DNA of 64,000 nucleotides from CAYNWK01 sp964400875 (GCA_964400875.1 CAYNWK010000001.1:80909-144908); one strand, 5' to 3'. Counted from the first letter of the stretch, positions 1-8,920 are shown. The notes: a model not told the origin generated them from the sequence alone. Translations and numbers: made by a program.

Positions 1-1991
1 ATGGTCAGGGTCATTTCGATGTCCGCTGTGCGCGAGGGACCGCTGATCAGGTTGATGGCGCTGGCTGAACGTACCTCAGGATGATTCAAACCTTGAGGCA
101 GATCGGGTAGGATATCCGCGGCGTGCAGCACGACCAGATGAATCTCCGGCATCAGCGAGGCCGATTGCAGCCTGCCCGGGCCGGCCGGCAGGATCACCGT
201 CCCAGTTTCTGCAATGGCGGCAACGGCGCCGGTAAGCCCGACTTTGCAATCCGGATCGACCTGGTGGCCGACCGAGATGCCTGCATCCCGCAGCGCAGCG
301 ATCAATCCTGCGGGCAGATGAGCCTGTTCCCAGGCGAGCAGTGCGGAATTGCCACGCTCGGTCAAAATATTTACTACCTGTCCCGCCAAACGATCCGAAC
401 TGCATACGCTGATCGAACCCCCCAGGGATGCCAGCTCGGCGCTGAAACGTTCCACCAGCTCCCTGGCCGTGGACTCCGGCGCTTCGCGCGGGGAGGTTTT
501 TACTCCCTTGAGAGAACTGGCCTCGTCCGGTTTTCCTCCATGCGCAGCGGCCTGGTTCCCTGCGGATGCCACTTCCTTGAATCGCGCCCGGAAGGGACGA
601 GCCGCCGGGCGCGGCAGGTCTTTGCCGAAGCCCCAGCCGGTGAACGCAGGCAGGCGCAGCCAATCTGAGAACGGCGCGGCTAACCGGCTAATTACCCCGG
701 CAAACCTCTCTCCAAAGGCGAACAAACCCGGACGGGTGGCTGCCCAGGTATACAGCCGCAATCCGACAGCTACGGAGGCCGGAACCTTTTTCGGGGCGCG
801 CTCGGTTTTCAAGTCCAGCCCACCGGCCCGCACCCGCAGCAAGAGTTTGGGCAAGTCGATGTCCACCGGGCAGGCTTCCTGGCAGGCGCCGCACAAACTC
901 GAAGCGCGCGCCAGGTGCCCGAATTCGGCCTGCCCGAACAAGCCCGGCGAGACGATGGAGCCGATCGGACCAGGATAGATGCTGATGTCCCCTTGCGCGC
1001 CCACATAAGCATGTCCGCCGAGCTCCCGGAACACCGGACAGGCGTTCATGCAGGCGCCGCATCGAATGCAGAGCAGCGCGTCGTTCAGCGGGGAGTTGCG
1101 CATACGACTCCGGCCATTATCCAGCAGGATCAAATGCCGCTCTTCGGCGCCGTCAAGCTCCCCAGGCCGTCGAGGAGCGTTGATCAACGTCGTGTAGACT
1201 GTTATCTTTTGGCCGGTCGCCGAACGAGGCAGCAGGTAGAGCATCAAGGCAAGATCGTCCAACGTTGGCACCAGCCGTTCCATACCCATCAAGGCAATGT
1301 GAACCGGCGGCACCGTTGTGACCATACGCCCGTTGCCTTCATTGGTGACGATGCACAGCGTGCCGCTCTCGGCAACCCCAAAATTCACCCCGGAAATGCC
1401 GATATCCGCTTCGAGGAAAACCTGGCGCAAGTTGCGACGGGCGACGGCGGTCATGGTTGAGACGTCTTCTGTGTAAGGAATCCCCAGCTTTTGTTGAAAA
1501 GTACGGCCCACGTCGCCGCGGCGCAGGTGCACCGCCGGGGTGATGATGTGCGCTGGGGGTTCGCCGCGCAATTGGACGATGTACTCGCCAAGGTCCGTCT
1601 CCACCACCCGCAAACCGGCTTGCTCCAGAATGTGGTTGAGGTGGATCTCCTCGCTGACCATGGTTTTAGACTTGGCGACCAGCCGAGCGTTCCTCTCCCG
1701 GGCGATCCCCAAAACGATCTCCTGGGCCTGGGCGGCACCGGCTGCGCGGTGCACGATCATCCCATTGGCTTGGGCGTTTGTGATGAACTCATCGAGGTAT
1801 TGATCCAGGTGGGCGATCGTGTGGGCGCGCACCTGGTGGGCGCGCTGGCGCATCGTCTCGAGAGGCTCGGGCAGCGAAGCAAAGGCAGTCTGCTGGGCAT
1901 TGGTCCGCCTGGCAGCGTTGGCATCCAGCGCAGCCTGCAAATTTTGATCGGCTAAGGAACGGCCTATAGCCGTATGAAAGGCGTCGCTCAT
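1..1991 (-). CDS. LutB-LutC fusion, iron-sulfur lactate-oxidation protein (3' end cut by window edge)
   Basis: Reading the minus strand from an ATG at 1991 gives 663 codons without a stop up to the window edge, so the gene is real but partial. The N-terminal LUD domain (about residues 60-290, with GVAESGTL) and a ferredoxin-like part with C308, C311, C314, C318 and then C367, C370, C374 match LutB/LldF. From about residue 455 a second LUD domain follows, with AETGTVILPAG and SGPSRTADIE, which is the LutC/LldG signature normally encoded by a separate gene. Only some 20 residues appear to be missing. The start overlaps the lutA stop by 4 bases (ATGA), so translation is probably coupled. Known role of the family: NAD-independent oxidation of L-lactate to pyruvate, passing electrons through Fe-S clusters at the membrane. 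The fusion is seen directly; the substrate is inferred from the family and from lutA next door. Confidence 0.85.
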   Translation of the reverse strand, partial: MSDAFHTAIGRSLADQNLQAALDANAARRTNAQQTAFASLPEPLETMRQRAHQVRAHTIAHLDQYLDEFITNAQANGMIVHRAAGAAQAQEIVLGIARERNARLVAKSKTMVSEEIHLNHILEQAGLRVVETDLGEYIVQLRGEPPAHIITPAVHLRRGDVGRTFQQKLGIPYTEDVSTMTAVARRNLRQVFLEADIGISGVNFGVAESGTLCIVTNEGNGRMVTTVPPVHIALMGMERLVPTLDDLALMLYLLPRSATGQKITVYTTLINAPRRPGELDGAEERHLILLDNGRSRMRNSPLNDALLCIRCGACMNACPVFRELGGHAYVGAQGDISIYPGPIGSIVSPGLFGQAEFGHLARASSLCGACQEACPVDIDLPKLLLRVRAGGLDLKTERAPKKVPASVAVGLRLYTWAATRPGLFAFGERFAGVISRLAAPFSDWLRLPAFTGWGFGKDLPRPAARPFRARFKEVASAGNQAAAHGGKPDEASSLKGVKTSPREAPESTARELVERFSAELASLGGSISVCSSDRLAGQVVNILTERGNSALLAWEQAHLPAGLIAALRDAGISVGHQVDPDCKVGLTGAVAAIAETGTVILPAGPGRLQSASLMPEIHLVVLHAADILPDLPQGLNHPEVRSASAINLISGPSRTADIEMTLT

Positions 1992-2719
1992 GGTTCGAAA
2001 GCGAGGATCTCGGCTAGGTGCACGGCCCGCTGCGGCATCCCTCTGCGGTGCAAACCGCCGTTGATGCTGGCGATGCAGCCTGCATCACACGAGACGACCA
2101 CCGGCGCGCCGCTGGCTTCCAAGTTAGCGAGCTTGCGTTCCAACATTGCGGTAGAGATCTGCGGATGCTCGACTGAAAACAAGCCGCCAAATCCGCAGCA
2201 TTCTCGCGCTTCGGGCAAATCGACCAGCTCGGATCCTGCAACGTTTTCAAGCAGGGCCCGGGGTTGCTCGTTGACGCCCAGATCCCGCAGCAAATGGCAG
2301 GAAGGATGGTAGGTCAAACGGCCCGGAAAACTCGCCCCTAAATCCGTGATCCCGAGCTCATCGACCAGGTATTCGCTCAGCTCGAAAGTGCGGGCTGCCA
2401 GCTGCCTGGCCCTTGCGAGCAGGTCCGGTTCGCCGGCGAAAAGCTCGAGGTATCCGTGCCTGACCATGGCGGCGCAGGATCCTGAAGGGATCACCACAGG
2501 TCCGGAATCAGCCTCGAATACCTCCAGGCTATGCAGGGCCATCTGGCGGGCTTGCGTTCGCATGCCAGCGTTAAAAGCCGGCTGCCCGCAGCAGGTCTGC
2601 GCATCGGGAAATGCCACCTGGACGCCTGCCTGGCGCAGAACACGCACCACCGCTTCTCCGATTTGTGGATAGAGACTATCAACGATGCAGGTGACGAATA
2701 GTTGAACGCCGGCTTTCAC
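1988..2719 (-). CDS. lutA: LutA-type (Fe-S)-binding oxidoreductase, CCG-domain protein
   Basis: 243 residues, the usual LutA length. It carries the two cysteine-rich CCG domains: TCCGQPAFNAG near residues 43-53 and ECCGFGGLFS near 173-182, with further cysteines in PSGSC and SCDAGC. Such domains bind an unusual Fe-S cluster or zinc and occur in LutA, GlpC and heterodisulfide reductase HdrB. The start is GTG at 2719, preceded by a strong AGGAGG 3 bases upstream; an alternative GTG just before it would be followed at once by a stop. With the LutB-LutC fusion it would form the complete LutABC lactate-oxidation complex. No lactate permease or GntR-type LutR lies inside the window. Glycolate or another 2-hydroxyacid is a possible alternative substrate. 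Confidence 0.85.
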   Translation of the reverse strand: MKAGVQLFVTCIVDSLYPQIGEAVVRVLRQAGVQVAFPDAQTCCGQPAFNAGMRTQARQMALHSLEVFEADSGPVVIPSGSCAAMVRHGYLELFAGEPDLLARARQLAARTFELSEYLVDELGITDLGASFPGRLTYHPSCHLLRDLGVNEQPRALLENVAGSELVDLPEARECCGFGGLFSVEHPQISTAMLERKLANLEASGAPVVVSCDAGCIASINGGLHRRGMPQRAVHLAEILAFEP

Positions 2720-2796
2720 ACGCCTCCTAACATATTTGTTTTAAACGAGATCGACCCCTAGATAAGGGCGCTGCAGGCGCACTCTAACCCTGAACG

Positions 2797-2808
2797 CCCA
2801 TATATGGG
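2797..2808. promoter_or_regulatory. 12-bp perfect palindrome between lutA and glgP
   Basis: CCCATATATGGG is self-complementary and lies in the 239-bp region between two divergent genes. It sits 78 bases from the lutA start and about 150 from the glgP start. It could be an operator, but a 12-bp palindrome can occur by chance and no family consensus is matched. Confidence 0.25.
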
Positions 2809-2881
2809 GGTGTCCGGATCGTTTTAATAGGCCTCTGGCAATTGTATCCCCTCGCCGTTAACGGTGCAAGCCTGGTTTCAG

Positions 2882-2890
2882 TGTTAGAAT
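2882..2890 (+). promoter_or_regulatory. Candidate extended -10 promoter for glgP
   Basis: TGTTAGAAT matches the extended -10 form TGn-TAnAAT. No good -35 lies 16-18 bases upstream. The predicted start of transcription near 2897 would give a leader of about 60 bases. The same form recurs before several genes in this window. Confidence 0.4.
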
Positions 2891-2958
2891 AGTCACCCGA
2901 ACCTGCCCCACAAGCTTGATATTTGCAGGTCGCATTACCTCATAAATATGGAGCGATT

Positions 2959-5136
2959 ATGAAGGAAGCTTATCGCGTTGAGATGCCGAACACGTTCAAT
3001 CTTCCCCGGCGCATTCGCCGCCTGGGTGAGTTGGCTTATAACCTGTGGTGGACCTGGAATCACGATGCTCAACGCTTATTCATCAAAATCGACCGGGACC
3101 TGTGGGAGCGAACTTACCACAACCCGGTCCGTTTCTTACGCCAGGTCAAGCGAGCCCGTTTGAACGCGGTCACCCAGGATCGATATTACCTCGAGTTTTA
3201 CGACCGCCAGTTTCGCGCCTTCGATCATTACATGACCTCGAACGATACCTGGTGCGACCGCAACCATCCGGAATGCCATCATCGACCCGTCGCCTACTTT
3301 TCCTCAGAATTCGGGCTGCACGAGACGCTGCCGATCTATGCCGGCGGCCTGGGGATCCTCTCTGGAGATCATCTTAAAGGCGCCAGCGACCTGGGTATGC
3401 CGCTGATCGCCGTGGGTTTCCTCTACACTCAGGGTTATTTCTCCCAGCACATCACCGAAGACGGCTGGCAAGAAGCGCGCTACATCCGTCTGAAATTCGA
3501 AGAAATGCCAGTGTTTAATTTGACCACCGAGGAGGGCGACCCGCTGACCATCTCGGTCGAACTGCCCGGGAGAGAAGTCAAGGCGCGCCTGTGGCTCATC
3601 CAAGTGGGGCGTGTACCGCTCTACCTGCTCGACAGCGACGTGGAAGGTAACTCACCCGCTGATCGGGAATTGACCGCTCGCTTGTACAGCAGCGATCTGG
3701 ACCTGCGCATCTCTCAGGAGATCATCCTGGGTGTTGGCGGTGTGCGCGCCCTGCGCACCTTAGGATATAACCCTAACGCATGGCACCTCAACGAGGGGCA
3801 CTCCTCGTTCCTCAATCTGGAACGCGCCAGGGAGCTGGTCGCCTCCGGATATTCCTTCGACGAAGCCAAGGAAAAAATCCGCGCCACCAGCATCTTCACC
3901 ACACACACGCCGGTCCCAGCAGGGAACGACGAATTCCCGCTTTGGCTGACCGATAAATACTTTTCCCATCTTTGGCCCGAATTAGGCCTCTCCCATGTGG
4001 AATTTATCGATCTGGCAAGGCACAAGAATCCCTGGGGGGATACGTTTAGCATGCCGGTGCTTGCGCTCCACATGACCGGTTATAACAACGGAGTCTCCGA
4101 ACTGCACGGACAGGTAGCTCGCAGGATGTGGCATTTCCTTTGGCCGGAGCGCAAAGTCGAAGATGTACCGATTACGCACATCACCAATGGCGTGCACAGC
4201 GGGACTTGGCTGGCCCGCCGGCTGAGCCACCTCTTCGATCGTTACCTTGGTCCAAATTGGATGGAACACCTGGATGAACCCCAGGTCTGGGAAGGCGTTG
4301 AAAATATCCCGGATGCGGAACTCTGGGTTGTGCGTCGCCATCTCAAACGCAAGCTGGTGGCTTACATGCGCGAGCGTGCCCGGAGTCAATGGCTGAAAGA
4401 CGGCGTACATCCCGTTCAGGTGGTTGCCTCGGGGGTGTTGCTCGACCCCTACGCTCTGACCATCGGATTTGCCCGCCGTTTCGCCACTTATAAACGCGCC
4501 AACTTAATCTTGCGTGATATCGGCCGCCTGCTGGACATCATCAACCGCCCTAATATGCCGGTGCAGATTATTTTCGCCGGCAAAGCTCACCCTGCTGACG
4601 AGCCCGGGAAGTTGTTGATCCAGGAGGTCTACCGCACGGTGAAGAAATCCGATACGGGCGGAAGACTGGTCTTCCTGGAAGACTACGATATGAACCTGGC
4701 GCGCTATCTGATCCAGGGTGTGGATGTGTGGCTGAACACGCCGCGCCGCCCACACGAGGCCTCCGGGACTTCCGGGCAAAAAGCAGCCATGAACGGCGTG
4801 CTCAACCTCTCCGTTCTCGACGGCTGGTGGCGGGAGGGATACAACGGCCAGAATGGCTGGGCCATCGGTGAGGATAAAGAGTACGAAGACCCTAACCTTC
4901 AAGATGAGGAAGACGCGAAAAGCCTGTATGATATTTTAGAAAATCAGATCATCCCCCTGTATTACGAGGAGCGTTCGTCAGACGGGCTGCCCGGTGAATG
5001 GATCGGCCATATGAAGGCTTCTATAAGGACTTTATCCCCCCAGTTCAGCATGCGCCGCATGGTCAAGGAATACGCCGAGAGGCTTTACCTGCAAGCCATG
5101 CAGACGGATGCGACCCCCGAGAAAATATTGGATTGA
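2959..5136 (+). CDS. glgP: Glycogen/alpha-glucan phosphorylase (GT35, short bacterial type)
   Basis: Releases glucose 1-phosphate from glycogen or maltodextrin using phosphate and pyridoxal phosphate, in the cytoplasm. At 725 residues it is of the shorter type. Family motifs are clear: YFSSEFGLHETLPIYAGGLG at about 113-132 and SGDHLKGASDLG after it. The PLP-binding region SGTSGQKAAMNG places the Schiff-base lysine at about K608. The reading frame is open from a TTG at 2923, but the ATG at 2959 has GGAG five bases upstream, and MPNTFNLPRRIRRLGELAYN is the usual N-terminus, so 2959 was chosen. The gene is followed after one base by the DUF2179 pair, suggesting co-transcription up to the terminator at 6257. 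No other glycogen gene is in the window. Confidence 0.95.
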   Translation: MKEAYRVEMPNTFNLPRRIRRLGELAYNLWWTWNHDAQRLFIKIDRDLWERTYHNPVRFLRQVKRARLNAVTQDRYYLEFYDRQFRAFDHYMTSNDTWCDRNHPECHHRPVAYFSSEFGLHETLPIYAGGLGILSGDHLKGASDLGMPLIAVGFLYTQGYFSQHITEDGWQEARYIRLKFEEMPVFNLTTEEGDPLTISVELPGREVKARLWLIQVGRVPLYLLDSDVEGNSPADRELTARLYSSDLDLRISQEIILGVGGVRALRTLGYNPNAWHLNEGHSSFLNLERARELVASGYSFDEAKEKIRATSIFTTHTPVPAGNDEFPLWLTDKYFSHLWPELGLSHVEFIDLARHKNPWGDTFSMPVLALHMTGYNNGVSELHGQVARRMWHFLWPERKVEDVPITHITNGVHSGTWLARRLSHLFDRYLGPNWMEHLDEPQVWEGVENIPDAELWVVRRHLKRKLVAYMRERARSQWLKDGVHPVQVVASGVLLDPYALTIGFARRFATYKRANLILRDIGRLLDIINRPNMPVQIIFAGKAHPADEPGKLLIQEVYRTVKKSDTGGRLVFLEDYDMNLARYLIQGVDVWLNTPRRPHEASGTSGQKAAMNGVLNLSVLDGWWREGYNGQNGWAIGEDKEYEDPNLQDEEDAKSLYDILENQIIPLYYEERSSDGLPGEWIGHMKASIRTLSPQFSMRRMVKEYAERLYLQAMQTDATPEKILD

Positions 5137-5137
5137 G

Positions 5138-5665
5138 ATGGACATTCTGCTTTCCCCCCAAGCCTGGCTCAGCGCCGGGTTGATTTTCGTACTGCGTCTG
5201 GGTGACATGAGCCTGGACACCTTGCGCGTCTTATTCGTTATGCGCGGCCGACGGCTGCCAGCCTGGGTGTTGGGTTTCGGTCAGGCAACGATCTTCGTCC
5301 TGGCTATCACCACTGTGTTAAGCAATTTGGACAATCCTCTCAACATCATCGGTTATGCCGCCGGATTTGCCACCGGCAATGTCGTCGGCATGTTGATCGA
5401 GGAATGGCTGGCAGTCGGACACATCCACGTTCGCATCATCAGCCCCCATTGGGGTACGGCGATCGCAGAAAACCTGCGCGCAGAAGGGTACGCCGTCACC
5501 GAGATTCCGGCGCGCGGCCGAGACGGTATGGTTACGATGCTGACCTGTGACGTTCTAAGGAAGCACGTGGATAAAGTTCGCAAGCTAGTCAACTCCGTAG
5601 ATATGGAAGCGTTCATTACCCGGGAAGAGATCCGGCCAGTGCGGCGCGGATTTTGGCGGGCATAA
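5138..5665 (+). CDS. DUF2179/UPF0316 family membrane protein, copy 1
   Basis: 175 residues. The N-terminal half holds three hydrophobic segments (LSAGLIFVLRLGD, WVLGFGQATIFVLAI, IGYAAGFATGNVVGML). The C-terminal half is a small soluble domain with VRIISP, AVTEIPARGRDG and EIRPVRRGFW, the pattern of DUF2179/UPF0316 proteins, whose function is not established. The start at 5138, one base after the glgP stop, aligns its N-terminus with that of the next gene; an in-frame ATG at 5108 would overlap glgP. It is a tandem paralogue of 5706-6218. Confidence 0.85.
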   Translation: MDILLSPQAWLSAGLIFVLRLGDMSLDTLRVLFVMRGRRLPAWVLGFGQATIFVLAITTVLSNLDNPLNIIGYAAGFATGNVVGMLIEEWLAVGHIHVRIISPHWGTAIAENLRAEGYAVTEIPARGRDGMVTMLTCDVLRKHVDKVRKLVNSVDMEAFITREEIRPVRRGFWRA

Positions 5666-5705
5666 GTAGGAATCGAGTGCAGTTAGCAATACAGATGATA
5701 ACGCC

Positions 5706-6218
5706 ATGATCGAATTCCTAAGCCCGGTCCTTATAATTTTTTCGCTACGCATTGTCGATATCTCTTTCTACACAGTCCGCATCCTTATGGTGATGCGCGG
5801 TCGTAAAGGTCTGGCCTGGATCTTCGCATTCTTCCAGGCCTCAGTCTACGTTATCGCGCTGCGGTTTGTTCTATCGGACCTGGGTAACTGGGGTAAGACC
5901 CTGGGTTATGCCGCCGGTTTCGCTACCGGCCTGGTGGTCGGCATGGCTATCGAAGAACGGCTGGCGATCGGCTACTCCCACCTGCGCATCATCAGCTCCT
6001 CGCACGGGGAAGAATTAGCCGAAGGTTTACGCACCGCTGGCTACGCCGTGACCGAGGTTTCTGGGCGAGGCATGGACGGTACGGTAACCCAGCTCAGCCT
6101 CGGCGTGCTGCGCCGCAAGGTACAGGAGATCCGCCGGATCGTTGAACGCATCGACAAACAGGCTATGATGACCGCCGAAGAAGTTCGCCCGCTCTGGCGC
6201 GGCTATTGGCCCCGGTAA
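5706..6218 (+). CDS. DUF2179/UPF0316 family membrane protein, copy 2
   Basis: 170 residues with the same plan as the gene before it: three membrane segments (LIIFSLRIVDISFYTV, LAWIFAFFQASVYVIAL, LGYAAGFATGLVVGMAI), then a soluble domain with LRIISSSHGEEL, AVTEVSGRGMDG and EEVRPLWRGYW. The two copies share blocks such as GYAAGFATG and the GRGxDGxVT motif but have clearly diverged, so this is an old duplication rather than an assembly repeat. Biochemical role unknown. A strong terminator lies 39 bases after the stop and ends the unit. Confidence 0.85.
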   Translation: MIEFLSPVLIIFSLRIVDISFYTVRILMVMRGRKGLAWIFAFFQASVYVIALRFVLSDLGNWGKTLGYAAGFATGLVVGMAIEERLAIGYSHLRIISSSHGEELAEGLRTAGYAVTEVSGRGMDGTVTQLSLGVLRRKVQEIRRIVERIDKQAMMTAEEVRPLWRGYWPR

Positions 6219-6256
6219 GGCTTGCAGATCGAATCCGTCTATCTTAATCGATCATG

Positions 6257-6288
6257 GCGACCGAGTAAACTCGGTCGCTATTTTCTTT
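6257..6288 (+). terminator. Rho-independent terminator after the glgP-DUF2179 unit
   Basis: A perfect 9-bp stem GCGACCGAG/CTCGGTCGC with a TAAA loop is followed by TATTTTCTTT. It isolates the glgP unit from the cyd genes. Confidence 0.85.
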
Positions 6289-6331
6289 CCCCATTTGGAT
6301 TTGTGCAAGTCGATGGTGAGACTTAGAAATC

Positions 6332-6351
6332 TATGTGATAATTATCACATA
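6332..6351. promoter_or_regulatory. 20-bp perfect palindrome (Crp/Fnr- or Rex-like operator) over the cydA promoter
   Basis: TATGTGATAATTATCACATA is fully self-complementary. It contains TGTGA-N6-TCACA, the half-site spacing shared by Crp/Fnr-family operators and by the Rex consensus. Its left half also reads as an extended -10 element, TGTGATAAT (6334-6342), so transcription would start near 6349, inside the palindrome. A protein bound here should block RNA polymerase. It lies 47 bases before the cydA start. Confidence 0.75.
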
Positions 6352-6398
6352 CCGATTGCGTCTGGCTTTTAAACCCCTCACCCTACAGGAGATTGATT

Positions 6399-7796
6399 AT
6401 GGATCCATTGCTATTGGCAAGGCTGCAATTTGCTGTCACTACGGTGTATCACTTCTTCTTCGTGCCGCTCACGCTGGGGTTATCCATCCTGGTCGCATTG
6501 ATGGAAACCATCTACGTGCGCACCGGCCAGGAAATTTATAAACAGATGGCCAAATTTTGGGGAAAACTTTTCCTGATCAACTTCGCCATGGGCGTGGTGA
6601 CCGTCATCGTTCAGGAATTCCAGTTTGGGATGAACTGGTCGGAATACTCCCGCTTTGTCGGGGACATCTTCGGCGCGCCGCTGGCCATTGAAGCCCTCCT
6701 GGCATTCTTTCTAGAATCCACCTTCCTGGGACTATGGATCTTCGGCTGGGAAAAGCTCTCCAAAGGCCTGCATGCGGCCACAATATGGATGGTCGCCATC
6801 GGCGCGAACATATCCGCCCTGTGGATCCTGATCGCCAATTCCTTCATGCAGCAGCCGGTCGGTTACGCCCTTCAAAACGGGCGCGCCGAGATGGTCGATT
6901 TCGTCGCCCTGGTGCTGAATCCCAACATCTGGGTGCAGTTCCCGCACACTGTGTTAGCCGGCTTCACAACCGCAGCGTTCTTCGTGATGGGCATATGCGC
7001 CTATCACATCCTGCGTAAGAAGAACCTGCTCTTCTTCCAACGTTCTTTCCAAATTGCAGCTATCTTCGGGACCTTCGCAATCGTGCTGGTGATCCTCAAC
7101 GGACACAGCCAGGCCCAACACATGGTCGAAAGCCAGCCAATGAAGATGGCAGCCGCTGAAGCTCTCTGGGAGACAGAGTCGCCGGCTTCCTTCTCCCTGT
7201 TGACCATCGGAGATCTTTCTCAACGGCGTGAAGTTTTCTCGATCCGCTTGCCAAGGCTGTTGAGCCTGCTGGCCTATAACTCTTTGGACGGGGCAGTCTC
7301 CGGGCTTTACGACCTGCAGACGCAATACCTGGAAACCTATGGAGCGGGGGATTATATACCCCCGGTAGCGTTTGTGTACTGGAGCTTCCGTATGATGGTG
7401 GGCGCCGGGTTTGCTATGCTTGCCCTGGCAGGCTACGCCCTCTTCATGGTGATGGCCGGGGTGTTCGTTAATCGACCGATCATTTTGAAGTTCTTCACCT
7501 GGGCGATTTTGTTGCCATATCTGGCGAACACCGCCGGCTGGATCATGACGGAGATGGGCCGGGCGCCGTGGGTCGTGTTCGGGCTGATGCGGCTTGAAGA
7601 CGCCGTCTCTCCCACAGTTACCGGCGGGATGGTGCTGACCACCCTGATCGTCTTTACGCTGGTCTACGGTGTCTTGATGGCTGCAGACATCTATCTGCTC
7701 TCGAAGTACGCCCGGGCTGGTGTTCCGGATGATGGGGAAGCGCCCGACGAATTTCCTGCAAGCGGTGAGTTAACTTTCGCCGCAGCTCAGGAGTAA
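6399..7796 (+). CDS. cydA: Cytochrome bd quinol oxidase subunit I
   Basis: 465 residues, a short-Q-loop type. Subunit I carries the haems and the quinol site of the membrane-bound bd oxidase, which reduces oxygen to water without pumping protons. Family features seen: the N-terminal QFAVTTVYHFFFVPLTLG, with H18 as a likely haem ligand, many membrane helices, and GRAPW at about 385-389 in place of the GRQPW of the best-known enzymes. An in-frame TTG exists at 6393, but AGGAG lies seven bases before the ATG at 6399, which decides the start. First gene of a cydA-cydB-cydDC unit, probably controlled through the palindrome at 6332. Confidence 0.95.
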   Translation: MDPLLLARLQFAVTTVYHFFFVPLTLGLSILVALMETIYVRTGQEIYKQMAKFWGKLFLINFAMGVVTVIVQEFQFGMNWSEYSRFVGDIFGAPLAIEALLAFFLESTFLGLWIFGWEKLSKGLHAATIWMVAIGANISALWILIANSFMQQPVGYALQNGRAEMVDFVALVLNPNIWVQFPHTVLAGFTTAAFFVMGICAYHILRKKNLLFFQRSFQIAAIFGTFAIVLVILNGHSQAQHMVESQPMKMAAAEALWETESPASFSLLTIGDLSQRREVFSIRLPRLLSLLAYNSLDGAVSGLYDLQTQYLETYGAGDYIPPVAFVYWSFRMMVGAGFAMLALAGYALFMVMAGVFVNRPIILKFFTWAILLPYLANTAGWIMTEMGRAPWVVFGLMRLEDAVSPTVTGGMVLTTLIVFTLVYGVLMAADIYLLSKYARAGVPDDGEAPDEFPASGELTFAAAQE

Positions 7797-7807
7797 GGAG
7801 ATCTTTC

Positions 7808-8824
7808 ATGGACCTGAACACACTTTGGTTTATCCTGATAGCCGTACTGTACCTTGGTTTCTTCTTACTGGAAGGTTTTGATTTTGGCGTAGGCATTTTG
7901 CTGCCGTTCCTGGGTAAAACCGACGCCAAACGGCGGGTGCTGATCAATGCGATTGGTCCGCATTGGGACGGCAACGAGGTCTGGCTTTTGACCGCAGGAG
8001 GCGCGACTTTCGCAGCCTTTCCTGACTGGTACGCCACGCTATTCAGTGGTTTTTACCTGCCATTGTTTTTGCTGCTGCTGGCCCTGATCCTGCGCGGGGT
8101 AGCTTTCGAATTCCGCAGCAAAGATGAAAACCCGCGCTGGCGGGCAGCCTGGGATTGGTCGATTTTCATCGGCAGCGTGCTTCCAGCCTTGTTGTTGGGC
8201 GTCGCCTTCGCCAACCTGGCGAAAGGCGTGCCGATTGACTCGGTGATGAACTATTCCGGTGGGTTTTTCAACCTATTGAACCCCTACGCGCTGCTAGGGG
8301 GCATCGCTGCGGTGCTCACCTTCGCGCTGCACGGAGCAATCTTCCTGAGCTTGAAGACCAACGGAGAACTGCTGGAGAGCGCCCGGTCAGCGGCACGCAG
8401 GCTTTGGCTGCCGGTGGTCGTCGTTTTGTTGATCTTTTTAGCAGCAACTTACCTTTACACCGACATCCTAACCAAGTTGGGCGTCAACCCGGGCCCAGTG
8501 CCCATCGCCGGAGCGGCTGCCATCCTACTAGCCGGGTATTTCATCCGCCGTAAAAGAGAAGGATTAGCCTTTGCGATGACGGCGGTTACCATCAGCGGGG
8601 CGATCATCACCCTCTTCATGATCCTGTTCCCGCGCGTGATGATCTCCAGCATCGATCCCGCTTTCAGCCTGACGATCTACAACGCCTCCTCCAGCGATTA
8701 CACGCTTCGAATTATGACGATCGTCGCCCTGGTATTTGTGCCCATTGTGCTGCTCTATCAGGGCTGGAGCTACTGGGTGTTTCGGAAACGCCTCACCGAG
8801 GACGTCGAGACGTTGACTTATTAA
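7808..8824 (+). CDS. cydB: Cytochrome bd quinol oxidase subunit II
   Basis: 338 residues with the characteristic N-terminus LWFILIAVLYLGFFLLEGFD, then FGVGILLPFLGKTDAKRRVL and the conserved IGPHWDGNEVWLLTAGGATF. Further hydrophobic helices run to the C-terminus. CydB is the second integral membrane subunit and pairs with CydA. The gap to cydA is 11 bases and contains AAGGAG as ribosome binding site. Normal length for the family, no oddities seen. Confidence 0.95.
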   Translation: MDLNTLWFILIAVLYLGFFLLEGFDFGVGILLPFLGKTDAKRRVLINAIGPHWDGNEVWLLTAGGATFAAFPDWYATLFSGFYLPLFLLLLALILRGVAFEFRSKDENPRWRAAWDWSIFIGSVLPALLLGVAFANLAKGVPIDSVMNYSGGFFNLLNPYALLGGIAAVLTFALHGAIFLSLKTNGELLESARSAARRLWLPVVVVLLIFLAATYLYTDILTKLGVNPGPVPIAGAAAILLAGYFIRRKREGLAFAMTAVTISGAIITLFMILFPRVMISSIDPAFSLTIYNASSSDYTLRIMTIVALVFVPIVLLYQGWSYWVFRKRLTEDVETLTY

Positions 8825-8920
8825 GGCGCGCAGAGAGGTTTGCCCGGCAACTCTCCTAGGGCCTACCGGTCGGTTGAGTAGAACGCGCTCAACGGCAGGT
8901 GGCCTGTTTCTCATCTTTCT

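Noticed and set aside
123..978. Two overlapping plus-strand frames at the left edge
   Set aside because: They lie opposite the LutB-LutC fusion, whose minus-strand frame is continuous and carries clear motifs.
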